From positions 1 to 64,000 of the forward strand of contig JAFRBX010000079.1 of the NCBI GenBank assembly GCA_017404665.1: a stretch of DNA of 64,000 nucleotides. The letters run 5' to 3'. The first letter of the stretch is position 1. The number at the start of each line of letters is the position of its first letter. The DNA is from Ruminococcus sp. Lineage in GTDB: Bacteria > Bacillota > Clostridia > Oscillospirales > Acutalibacteraceae. Below the pieces are notes generated by a model. It was not told where the DNA came from, made no database searches, and saw only the letters and a program-made list of their open reading frames with translations. Shown here one piece after another: positions 6,143 to 13,349 of this stretch. The position numbers and the translations under genes are program-made.

Positions 6143-6259
6143 TTTCATTTAAGATTAGCCGATCTCCTCGGTCATACCACAACCGAGATTTCCGAGCTGT
6201 ATTATGTAAAGAAAGATAACACGAAACTGGAAGGTTTGAACGATGTCTTCAACCTGTGA
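6143..6259 (+). pseudogene. Tyrosine recombinase C-terminal stub 3
   Basis: From about 6143 the frame reads FHLRLADLLGHTTTEISE, then LYYVKKDNTKLEGLNDVFNL and TGA at 6257-6259. It closely matches stub 2 in protein sequence (four changes in 33 residues). It is too short to be listed as an ORF with its own start. It marks the right boundary of the DUF4869-ATPase module. Confidence 0.75.
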
Positions 6260-6295
6260 TCTCAAAGTGTCATAAAAAGGATTTTGAGTAAAATT

Positions 6296-6331
6296 ACGCC
6301 GTCGGAACAGCGATGTTTCGACGGCGTTTTT
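6296..6331 (+). terminator. Terminator after integrase stub 3
   Basis: ACGCCGTCGGAAC pairs with GTTTCGACGGCGT (one mismatch) across a 6-base loop and is followed by TTTTT. Confidence 0.75.
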
Positions 6332-6539
6332 CACGCCTTTTTCGGCGAGTACTACTCAAATGATGCTATGATACTGCTATCAGGATTTTTTGTTCAAAAT
6401 CTTTCGGATTTTTGATTAAAAATCATTCTTTTTCTGCCGATAAGAAAAGTGGAAAGATAATTTGGAGCTTTCTGGGTTTATACTAAATGTTGCCGATATG
6501 ATTTACGAGCGAAGTGTTTGATAGAACGAGGATGTACTT

Positions 6540-6665
6540 ATGCCGATTCAGATAGTAAGAAATGATATTACGAAAATTCACCTTGCTCAGCAGATTGATG
6601 TATTTCATCGGCTTTGCCGGTACAGCGTTCTGCTTTATCCTTCCTACTCCGCAAAGAGAAAATAA
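6540..6665 (+). pseudogene. Possible macro-domain protein N-terminal stub
   Basis: The ATG at 6540 begins MPIQIVRNDITKI, which matches the very conserved start of stand-alone macro-domain proteins (ADP-ribose binding or removing). After that the frame loses similarity and stops at 6663-6665. A different frame from about 6597 encodes MYFIGFAGTAFCFILPTP plus an acidic tail ending near 6737, maybe another fused remnant. The call rests on 13 residues only and is therefore weak. Confidence 0.3.
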
Positions 6666-6762
6666 TCATAAACCCGGACAGTTCATTTATTCTGACGAAG
6701 AAGATGGCTCAGATGAAATTGATTTAGTCATATAGATTGCTTCTATACGGTACGGAGGAAAA

Positions 6763-7273
6763 ATGATGAAAAGAATACTGATAGCTTTCGCGGCATTGGC
6801 GCTGGCTGCTTGCTTGCTTGCTGACAGGCTGCGGAGAGGATGATTCAAAGACGGCTGCAACTGATACAGCGACGCAGCCTGCTGCCGAGACCGTCGAAAA
6901 GGCGACGGAGGCAGAGGTTGAGCTAAAGCCTGCCAAATCGGACGCGGCAGAGAATAAAAAATCAGACAGCAGCTCCGGCAATTCGTCTGACAGCGGACAA
7001 TCCGGCTCAAACGACAGTCAAGGCGGTCGTCAGTCCGGCGGCAGTAATAATACCGGCGGCTCCGGTTCTCAGCCGCAGAGCAACTCAAGCAGCTCGCAGG
7101 GCAGCGCAGGCAGCTCACAGAGCGGCGGTTCTTCTCAGTCACAGGGCAGTTCGAGCAACTCAGGTAGCTCGGGTGGATCAGACAGCTCAGGCGGTTCACA
7201 GGGCGGCAGTTCCGCTCCGGTGGAAGAACCCACTTTCAGTGAGTTCGAGCTTCCGGTTGTTCCAAACGATTGA
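6763..7273 (+). pseudogene. Ser/Gly-rich lipoprotein, frameshifted in the signal peptide (possibly phase-variable)
   Basis: An ACGGAGG site precedes ATGATG at 6763. The frame reads MMKRILIAFAALALAACLL as a lipoprotein signal peptide and then fails, stopping shortly after as ADRLRRG. The frame beyond, from about 6820, reads LTGCGEDDSKTAA and continues as ~145 residues rich in Ser, Gly, Gln and Asn, ending at 7271-7273. Three GCTT units lie at the break (6808-6819). Removing one 4-base unit restores the lipobox LLTGC in frame. The mature part looks like a flexible surface stalk. It is either a phase-variable gene in the off state or a simple frameshift; an assembly error is possible. Confidence 0.7.
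6808..6822 (+). repeat. (GCTT)3-GCT tetranucleotide tract
   Basis: Three perfect GCTT units are followed by a partial GCT, inside the signal-peptide codons of the Ser-rich lipoprotein. Unit loss or gain changes the frame; two or five units would place the lipobox in frame. Confidence 0.8.
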
Positions 7274-7335
7274 TTCTTGGGATTTATCAATCCAGATATC
7301 ATATGAAAAATCATAAGAATATAAGTTAAAGGGAA

Positions 7336-7372
7336 GAGGCAGATGATTTTGTATTTTATCTGCCTCTGTTCT
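7336..7372 (+). terminator. Terminator after the Ser-rich lipoprotein
   Basis: GAGGCAGAT (7336-7344) pairs perfectly with ATCTGCCTC (7358-7366), followed by a T-rich TGTTCTTG. The ~320 bases from here to the next gene hold no gene and presumably its promoter. Confidence 0.7.
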
Positions 7373-7696
7373 TGTAATTGTGTAGCAAAAGCGTGAGCCT
7401 AAGTGTTACAACGTAAGGTTGCGCTGTCTCTCTCAATGTGTTGGTATGTCAAGCTGCGGCTGAGATAATAATGAATTTTAGTGTCACAAATCAGCTGAAA
7501 ACAAATGTGCGGCTGATAGAAAAACTGGTTGTTACTGTCTGATGTCATTCTTATTTCAGAAACTGAGTTCAAAGAACATTTATCCATATTGCGAGAACGG
7601 AATACTATCGAAAAATCCCCCTCCCGATGATAAGATAAAGACAACATAAAGCACCGCAAGGGGCGGCGCTGAAAATAATAATCAGGAGGAATTATC

Positions 7697-9013
7697 ATGA
7701 AAAAAATACTGGCTTTATTACTCGCATTATGCTTTGTCGTTTCCTTAGCAGCCTGCGGCGGCTCCGGCAGCGACACAAAAACCGATACGGATACCAAAGA
7801 GCTCTCATCGGATGCAACGCTTGAGGTCGATATCTGGGATAACAATCAGCTCGCCGGCTTGAAGGAAATCGCCGATGAATGGTCTGCCGAGACCGGCGTG
7901 AAGGTCAACATCAACGTCATCTCTTGGGTCGAGTATTGGACGCTCCTCGAAGCGGGCGCCAGCGGCGGCGAGATGCCCGATGTTTTCTGGATGCATATCA
8001 ATGAAGCGCAGAAGTATATGCGTGCTGAAAAGCTCCTCGGTCTCAATGACTTTATTGCGGCTGACGATGCGATCGATCTTTCCAATTACTATGACGGCAT
8101 CGTAGGTATCTACAGCTTTGAAGATCAGCAGTATGCACTGCCGAAGGATCATGATACCATCGCTCTGCTGTATAACAAATCCATCTTTGATCAGTACGGC
8201 ATCGAGTATCCTGACGATACATGGGACTGGGAAAAGTACGCGGCTGTTGCTGCTCAGATCACCGAAGCGGGCAAAGCTGACGGCGTATTCGGCACCGCTA
8301 TGAACACCAACGACGGTCAGGACGGCTGGTACAACCTTATCTACGGCTGGGGCGGCAAGCTGATCTCCGACGATAACAAGACCTCCGGAATGGATGATCC
8401 CAAGACCATCGAAGCGATGATTTGGCTTGCGGATAACCTGATCCCCGCAATGCCCGATCAAGGTGTGATGGCTGACACCGACCCCGACGTGCTCTTTATG
8501 TCCGGCAAGATCGGCATGATGCTCCAGGGCTCCTGGATGGTCAACACCTTCTACACCGCAGAGAATTCCGCCGACTACGCATGGGCTCAGATCCCTTACC
8601 GTGACGCAAACGGCAACGGTGCCTGCGACGAAGGCGAGCGTGTGACCATGTACAACGGTCTCGGCTGGGCGGCATCCGCTGATACACAGCATCCGAACGA
8701 GGCATACTCCCTCATCTCTGCTTTCTGCTCCAAGGAAGGTCAGGAGAAGCAGGCAGAGCTCGGCGTCACCATGGCTGCCTACAAGGGTTGCTCCGACGCG
8801 TTTGTATCCGCCTTTGAGGGCATGGATATCGCTCCCTTCCTCACCGTTGAGGAAAGCGGCACTCTGATCCAGCATCCTGCTTCCCGCTATACCACTGCTT
8901 GGGAGGGCAACTTCACCACCGGCTTTGTATCTGCATGGCAGAACCCTGAGACGATGGCTGACGTCTGCAAAGAGATGGCAGATATGATGAATGAGATTCT
9001 CGCCACCGAGTAA
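7697..9013 (+). CDS. ABC transporter sugar-binding lipoprotein (SBP family 1)
   Basis: The 438-residue protein has a lipoprotein signal MKKILALLLALCFVVS with lipobox LAAC (Cys20) and a short linker. The SBP_bac_1 fold follows: WSAETGVKVNI, MPDVFWMH, YALPKDHDTIALLYNK, MLQGSWM and an EAYSLISAFCS helix. It would bind a sugar or oligosaccharide outside the membrane and deliver it to an ABC permease. No permease or ATPase gene follows; a hairpin terminator at 9031-9060 separates it from the AraC-GH27 pair. The CAGGAGGAA ribosome site is strong. The galactosidase neighbour suggests an alpha-galactoside ligand, by inference. Confidence 0.9.
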   Translation: MKKILALLLALCFVVSLAACGGSGSDTKTDTDTKELSSDATLEVDIWDNNQLAGLKEIADEWSAETGVKVNINVISWVEYWTLLEAGASGGEMPDVFWMHINEAQKYMRAEKLLGLNDFIAADDAIDLSNYYDGIVGIYSFEDQQYALPKDHDTIALLYNKSIFDQYGIEYPDDTWDWEKYAAVAAQITEAGKADGVFGTAMNTNDGQDGWYNLIYGWGGKLISDDNKTSGMDDPKTIEAMIWLADNLIPAMPDQGVMADTDPDVLFMSGKIGMMLQGSWMVNTFYTAENSADYAWAQIPYRDANGNGACDEGERVTMYNGLGWAASADTQHPNEAYSLISAFCSKEGQEKQAELGVTMAAYKGCSDAFVSAFEGMDIAPFLTVEESGTLIQHPASRYTTAWEGNFTTGFVSAWQNPETMADVCKEMADMMNEILATE

Positions 9014-9030
9014 TATATTTAGAATCCGGC

Positions 9031-9062
9031 AATAGGGCTGTCAACACGGCAGCCCTATTATT
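9031..9062 (+). terminator. Hairpin terminator or attenuator after the sugar-binding protein
   Basis: AATAGGGCTG (9031-9040) pairs perfectly with CAGCCCTATT (9050-9059) and is followed by ATTTATAAA. It probably ends most transcripts before the regulator gene. Confidence 0.75.
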
Positions 9063-9119
9063 TATAAAATCTCATTGCCAATCAACGCTTTATCGGTTAT
9101 GATATAGGAGAAGAAACCA

Positions 9120-10010
9120 ATGAAAAAGAATGAGGCGATGAGTATGAAGGCTAAGGATACCGTAAAGCGCAACCGACACTATAGATGTCTTGAGTATGAC
9201 CACGACCAGACCGGAGATATCTGTCTGATCTCGTGCGGGATCGAACGCTGCGACCCGGGGGTGAGCTTCGGCCCCGAGGTGCGCGACTGCTATCATCTTC
9301 ACGCTGTGCTGTCGGGAACAGGTACGCTGCGCGCGGGCGATAAGGTGTTCCACCCGCATGTCGGTCAGCTCTTCCTGCTCAAGGACAACGAAATGGTGCA
9401 TTATACCGCCGACAAGAAGGACCCGTGGCGTTACTGTTGGGTCACCTATAACGGCAGCGATGCAAAAAGAATCACGGAGGAGATCGGCTTTACCGACGGC
9501 GTGTATTGTTTAGATTCAAAGATCGATACCTATCGCTTCTATGAGCTGGTAGCCAAAATGCACGAGAAGCCTCAGATGAACTATATCAATGATCTTCGCC
9601 GCAGAGGAATACTGCTCGAATATCTGTCCCTTGCGATGGAAGCCACTTTGACAGAAACTGCTGAACATAAGCATGAATACAGCACAGAGGTCTATATGCA
9701 AAGGGCGCAGACGCTGATCGATCAAAACTACGCCACGATCCGTGTATCGGACGTTGTGGAATATATCGGCTTTACGCGGAGCTATTTTACCAGTGTATTC
9801 ACAAAGATAGTTGGACTGTCCCCGCAGGAATACATCATCAAATGTCGTTTGGAGCACAGCGCTCAGATGCTGACGCATACAAATCTTTCTATACAAGAGA
9901 TAGCGTCAAGGGTAGGCTATGAGGATCAGCTGACATTCTCTAAAATATTCAAGCGGCATTACGGGATCAGCCCTACCAAATATCGTAAACAACAGGATGT
10001 GGAAGGATAA
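9120..10010 (+). CDS. AraC family transcriptional regulator
   Basis: The 296-residue protein has an N-terminal cupin-like sensor (YHLHAVLSGTGTLRAGDKVF, then HVGQLFLL) and a C-terminal double HTH. The first HTH is RVSDVVEYIGFTRSYFTSVFT; the second includes IQEIASRVGYEDQLTFSKIF and ends HYGISPTKYRK. This is the sugar-responsive AraC type. It has a GGAGAAGAAACC leader before ATG 9120. The GH27 gene begins 1 base after its stop, so it likely controls that gene and the upstream sugar-binding protein in response to an alpha-galactoside or its breakdown product. The target is inferred from position. Confidence 0.88.
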   Translation: MKKNEAMSMKAKDTVKRNRHYRCLEYDHDQTGDICLISCGIERCDPGVSFGPEVRDCYHLHAVLSGTGTLRAGDKVFHPHVGQLFLLKDNEMVHYTADKKDPWRYCWVTYNGSDAKRITEEIGFTDGVYCLDSKIDTYRFYELVAKMHEKPQMNYINDLRRRGILLEYLSLAMEATLTETAEHKHEYSTEVYMQRAQTLIDQNYATIRVSDVVEYIGFTRSYFTSVFTKIVGLSPQEYIIKCRLEHSAQMLTHTNLSIQEIASRVGYEDQLTFSKIFKRHYGISPTKYRKQQDVEG

Positions 10011-10011
10011 C

Positions 10012-11160
10012 ATGAACGATCAATTTGTAATAAAGACGCCACCCATGGGCTGGAATTCATGGAACACCTTTTATGATAAAATCAGCGAGGAGCTGATCTT
10101 CTCTACTGCTGACGCGATGGTCGAAAGCGGCTTGCGCGATGCAGGCTATGAATACCTGATCATCGATGACTGCTGGAGCGGCAAGGAGAGGGATGAAAAC
10201 GGATTGCTCGTGCCCGATCCGGAGAAGTTCCCGCACGGGATGAAGGCGGTTGCAGATTATGTTCACGGCAAGGGACTCAAGCTCGGTATCTACTCCTGCT
10301 GCGGCGTGCATACCTGCGCGAAGCATCCCGGCAGCTTTGAACATGAGTTCTCTGACGCAAAGCAATTTGCCGAGTGGGGTGTGGACTATCTGAAATACGA
10401 TAATTGCTTCCGTCCGACAACCTTATCCGGCGAAATGCTGTATCGGCGTATGAGCATGGCGCTGCGTGCTTCGGGAAGAGATATCGTATTCGCGGCGTGT
10501 CAGTGGGGTACCGAAGAGGTTCACCGCTGGATTCGTTCCACGGGCGCTTATACCTTCCGCTCTACGGTCGATATTCAAGATAATTGGTGCTCGGTCGAAA
10601 AGATCGCCCTCAGCCAGATGGAGCATATGTATTCCAATGCGCAGAGCTGCTTTAATGATATGGATATGCTTGTCGTTGGTATGAACGGCGGCGGATTTAA
10701 TCCCGAGACCTCGCTCGGCGGCTGTACGGATACGGAGTATCAGACGCATTTCGTCCTATGGGCGATGATGAACTCCCCGCTAATCATCGGCTGTGACGTC
10801 AGGAATATGTCTGAGAAAGCCAAGGAGATACTTACGAATAAGGATGTAATAGCCGTCAATCAGGATCCCGACTGCAGGAGCTGCTATCAACTTACTACTT
10901 ATGCCAGCGCCGATTCGTTTATTCTCGTCAAGCCGTTGTCCGACGGTGATTATGCGGTCGGATTCTTTAATTTCGGCGACGCGGACGCTCATATCGAGCT
11001 GCACTTCTGGGATATGGGTTTGTCACTGGGATCGGGTCATGGATTCGATTTCTATGACTGCTTGACTCATGAGCAGTTGGGAATGAAAAAGGAATCCTTT
11101 TCAGCAGTAGTTGAATCGCACGGCTGCAGGTTGTATCGCTGCACGATAAAGGAGCTTTGA
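10012..11160 (+). CDS. GH27 alpha-galactosidase
   Basis: The 382-residue protein shows the GH27 start PPMGWNSWNTF, then YLIIDDCW, GLKLGIYSC and WGVDYLKYDNC, where the Asp near residue 130 is the expected nucleophile. CFNDMDMLVVG carries the likely acid/base Asp near residue 215. The C-terminal beta domain is short. No signal peptide is present, so it probably cleaves terminal alpha-galactose in the cytoplasm after import of oligosaccharides such as melibiose or raffinose. ATG 10012 is chosen because GGAAGGA lies 4-5 bases upstream; an in-frame ATG at 9997 overlaps araC. It forms an operon with the AraC gene and the small gene at 11162. Confidence 0.92.
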   Translation: MNDQFVIKTPPMGWNSWNTFYDKISEELIFSTADAMVESGLRDAGYEYLIIDDCWSGKERDENGLLVPDPEKFPHGMKAVADYVHGKGLKLGIYSCCGVHTCAKHPGSFEHEFSDAKQFAEWGVDYLKYDNCFRPTTLSGEMLYRRMSMALRASGRDIVFAACQWGTEEVHRWIRSTGAYTFRSTVDIQDNWCSVEKIALSQMEHMYSNAQSCFNDMDMLVVGMNGGGFNPETSLGGCTDTEYQTHFVLWAMMNSPLIIGCDVRNMSEKAKEILTNKDVIAVNQDPDCRSCYQLTTYASADSFILVKPLSDGDYAVGFFNFGDADAHIELHFWDMGLSLGSGHGFDFYDCLTHEQLGMKKESFSAVVESHGCRLYRCTIKEL

Positions 11161-11161
11161 T

Positions 11162-11368
11162 ATGGCGCACGAATGCATTCGCTGTGAAGAGATGCTCACA
11201 GCTGACGATATCGCAATCTTCAGAAAACTCATTTGCCGCGAGGCAGATGAGTACATATGCATGACCTGTCTTTCTGAGGATCTAGGTATACCGAGAAAGA
11301 AGCTCGAAGACATCGCAGATTACTATCATAGGACAGGTGTTTGTTGTCTGTTTCCGAGATATAACTGA
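11162..11368 (+). CDS. Small putative zinc-ribbon protein
   Basis: This 68-residue protein has a CIRC pair at residues 5-8 and a second pair around CMTC (33-36 region), enough for a zinc ribbon. In between lies a helix DDIAIFRKLICREADEYI, and the C-terminal DLGIPRKKLEDIADYYHRTG looks like a helix-turn-helix or hairpin. Similar proteins are frequent in clostridia but I do not know a function. It begins one base after the GH27 stop and is probably co-transcribed with it. Confidence 0.6.
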   Translation: MAHECIRCEEMLTADDIAIFRKLICREADEYICMTCLSEDLGIPRKKLEDIADYYHRTGVCCLFPRYN

Positions 11369-11399
11369 TTTTTTGCGATAGAAAAATTACGGAGGAATA

Positions 11400-12398
11400 A
11401 TGAGAGCCGCAATCTTAGAAAAATACGCAAGTGATGGAAGAGAGCTTGTGTTAAAAGATATACCGATCCCCGATATAAACGAAGAGGAAGTATTGGTAAA
11501 CATAAAGGCAGCGGGTGTAAACCATTTGGATAATATGATTATCCGCGGAGAAGTGAAGCTGATTGTTCCATATTGCTTCCCGCTTGTTATGGGGAATGAG
11601 ATCGCCGGGATTATAGAAAAAGTGGGTAAAAACGTAACCGATTTCGAAGCAGGTGACAGAGTATACGCGCGATTACCTCTCAATAAAATCGGAGCTTTTG
11701 CAGAATATGTCGCTGTCAAAGCAGATGCACTTGCAAGAATCCCTGAGTATCTGAGTTTTGAGGAAGCGGCTACCGTTCCGCTCACGGCGCTCACCGCATG
11801 GCAGGCATTCGAACTGATGAACGCTAAAAAGGGAGAAACACTCTTTATTTCGGGAGGTACCGGAAGCGTCGGAGCGATGGCTATTCCGATTGCTAAGAGT
11901 TTAGGCTTAACTGTTATTACCAACGGCAGCGCTGAAAACGAGGAACGTGTTTTGAATCTCGGCGCGGATTGTTTTATCGATTACAGAAAAGAGAATTATC
12001 AAGATCTTTTGTCCGATGTGGATTGTGTTCTCGATACTCTCGGAGAGAAAGAACTCAAAAACGAATTTGATATTCTGAAAGACGGCGGCAGTATCGTATC
12101 GCTCAGAGGACTCCCGAACGAAGCGTTTGCTAAGAGTATGGGTATGTCGGTTATTAAACGAGCTGTTTTCGGTATAGTAGGTAAGCGGTATGACAAACTC
12201 GAAGCAAAGCGCAGTCAAAAATATTACTTTATCTTTGTCCATGAGGACGGAGCCGGCTTGCAGAAAATCTCAGATATTTTCAGCGAAAGAAGGGTACAGA
12301 TTTCTATCGATGAGGTGTTCTCTTTGGAGGATGTCAACAAAGCATTAAAGAAGGTTGAATCAGGAAGATCCAGAGGGAAGACAATTATCAGGATTTAG
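11400..12398 (+). CDS. NADP-dependent alcohol dehydrogenase/quinone oxidoreductase (MDR superfamily)
   Basis: The 332-residue protein begins MRAAILEKY, with EVLVNIKAAGVNHLD and GNEIAGIIEKVG of the GroES-like N-domain. The nucleotide-binding GGTGSVGAMAIPIAK follows near residue 152. Catalytic zinc ligands are absent, placing it with quinone-oxidoreductase-like medium-chain reductases that reduce enones or quinones with NADPH. The ACGGAGGAA ribosome site sits right before the start. It appears to be monocistronic, although it could be read through from the alpha-galactosidase operon 31 bases upstream. The substrate is unknown. Confidence 0.85.
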   Translation: MRAAILEKYASDGRELVLKDIPIPDINEEEVLVNIKAAGVNHLDNMIIRGEVKLIVPYCFPLVMGNEIAGIIEKVGKNVTDFEAGDRVYARLPLNKIGAFAEYVAVKADALARIPEYLSFEEAATVPLTALTAWQAFELMNAKKGETLFISGGTGSVGAMAIPIAKSLGLTVITNGSAENEERVLNLGADCFIDYRKENYQDLLSDVDCVLDTLGEKELKNEFDILKDGGSIVSLRGLPNEAFAKSMGMSVIKRAVFGIVGKRYDKLEAKRSQKYYFIFVHEDGAGLQKISDIFSERRVQISIDEVFSLEDVNKALKKVESGRSRGKTIIRI

Positions 12399-12775
12399 GC
12401 TAACAAAACTCTTTGGATCTAATAAAGGTTCCAAAAGAAACACGAGCAAAAATTCATGTTGTTTTTATTTTCAATAAATACTGGCAAAAATTCCTATCAA
12501 TAATCGATTGTTCTCCGCATACAATATGATTGCAGCGGACAGAAGCCGCGTACAGTTGTGCTGTGTTTATGATGAACCGAATGAAATGTTCGGAATCACA
12601 GTTGAACGTACATGGACACGCATGTTTGCTGACAACTCGGCGGCACGCATGCGTGCTATTCTTCATGATCCGTCAAAGGTTGATGCAGCTCAAAGCAGTT
12701 TTTCTTTAACGGTTCGCGGATCAGTAAAGATGATTGGCGCGTCGGCTGCCCCGAAATATAAAAAGGAGAAATACC
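12399..12775 (+). other. Gene-poor stretch upstream of the SASP gene
   Basis: A weak hairpin (CTTTGGA with TCCAAAG, about 12411-12437) may end the oxidoreductase transcript. A 91-codon open frame (12508-12783) overlaps the SASP ribosome site, has no ribosome site of its own and matches nothing I know, so it is not called. A sigma-G promoter for the SASP is expected here but I could not identify one with certainty. Confidence 0.4.
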
Positions 12776-12967
12776 ATGTCTAAGAACAATATCGTTGTTC
12801 CTGAGGCTAAGGACGCTCTGGAGCGCTTCAAGATGGAAGCAGCTTCTGAGGTAGGCGTTAACCTCAAGCAGGGCTATAACGGTGACCTGACCTCTAAGCA
12901 GGCAGGCTCTATCGGCGGTCAGATGGTTAAAAAGATGATCGAGTCCTACGAAAACGGTCTTAAGTAA
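12776..12967 (+). CDS. Alpha/beta-type small acid-soluble spore protein (SASP)
   Basis: This 63-residue protein carries the family signatures: ALERFKMEAASEVGVNL in the first half, with the EA/EV pair where the germination protease cuts, and GDLTSKQAGSIGGQMVKKMI in the second. Such proteins coat spore DNA, drive it to an A-like form and protect it from UV. The start is chosen by the AAAAGGAGAA site 6 bases upstream. Expression is expected from a forespore sigma-G promoter. It shows that the organism has late sporulation functions. A stem-loop follows at 12985-13020. Confidence 0.95.
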   Translation: MSKNNIVVPEAKDALERFKMEAASEVGVNLKQGYNGDLTSKQAGSIGGQMVKKMIESYENGLK

Positions 12968-12984
12968 TTAAGCCACTTCAGCAT

Positions 12985-13020
12985 GACCCGTCCGATTGAC
13001 TACAGTTCTTTCGGGCGGGT
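12985..13020 (+). terminator. SASP terminator
   Basis: ACCCGTCCGA pairs with TCGGGCGGGT (one mismatch) across a 15-base loop, just after the SASP stop. The T tract is poor. The following ~330 bases to the next start hold only a promoter. Confidence 0.6.
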
Positions 13021-13198
13021 TATGGTTATAGTATTAGTGTGATATTCCAAATAATCATCAGAAATAGGCGAAGCAGCAGAAAAGTGTCAGTTTTTAGGCT
13101 GCCAATGATATGAAACGTCACATCTTAAAACTTATTATGCTGCAAAGTACATATTTCAAGGTTCAATGTTAAATTAATGTTAACCTTTGCTATTGGCA

Positions 13199-13227
13199 TT
13201 GACGCAGAAGGTGATTAATGGTAATAT
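13199..13227 (+). promoter_or_regulatory. Promoter of the secreted repeat protein
   Basis: TTGACG (13199-13204), a 17-base spacer and TAATAT (13222-13227, overlapping TATAAT at 13227-13232) lie about 120 bases before the start at 13350. Confidence 0.55.
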
Positions 13228-13349
13228 ATAATAAATATGGAGGACAGCGGCGTGTTGCTGCTGTTTAAATACAACAAAAAATCGCATTCGTTTTGTGCAC
13301 AATGACGAATGCTATTGGCAAATACACATATAATTCTACAGGAGAAATA

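Noticed and set aside
7805..8875. 356-codon minus-strand open frame inside the sugar-binding protein
   Set aside because: It is the antisense of a clear SBP gene; its translation has no recognisable domain and no ribosome site.
11162..11368. Possible toxin or bacteriocin call for the 68-aa gene
   Set aside because: Cys pairs fit a zinc ribbon better; no leader peptide or processing genes.
12508..12783. 91-codon frame upstream of the SASP gene
   Set aside because: No ribosome site, overlaps the SASP start signals, no family recognised, composition unlike neighbours.
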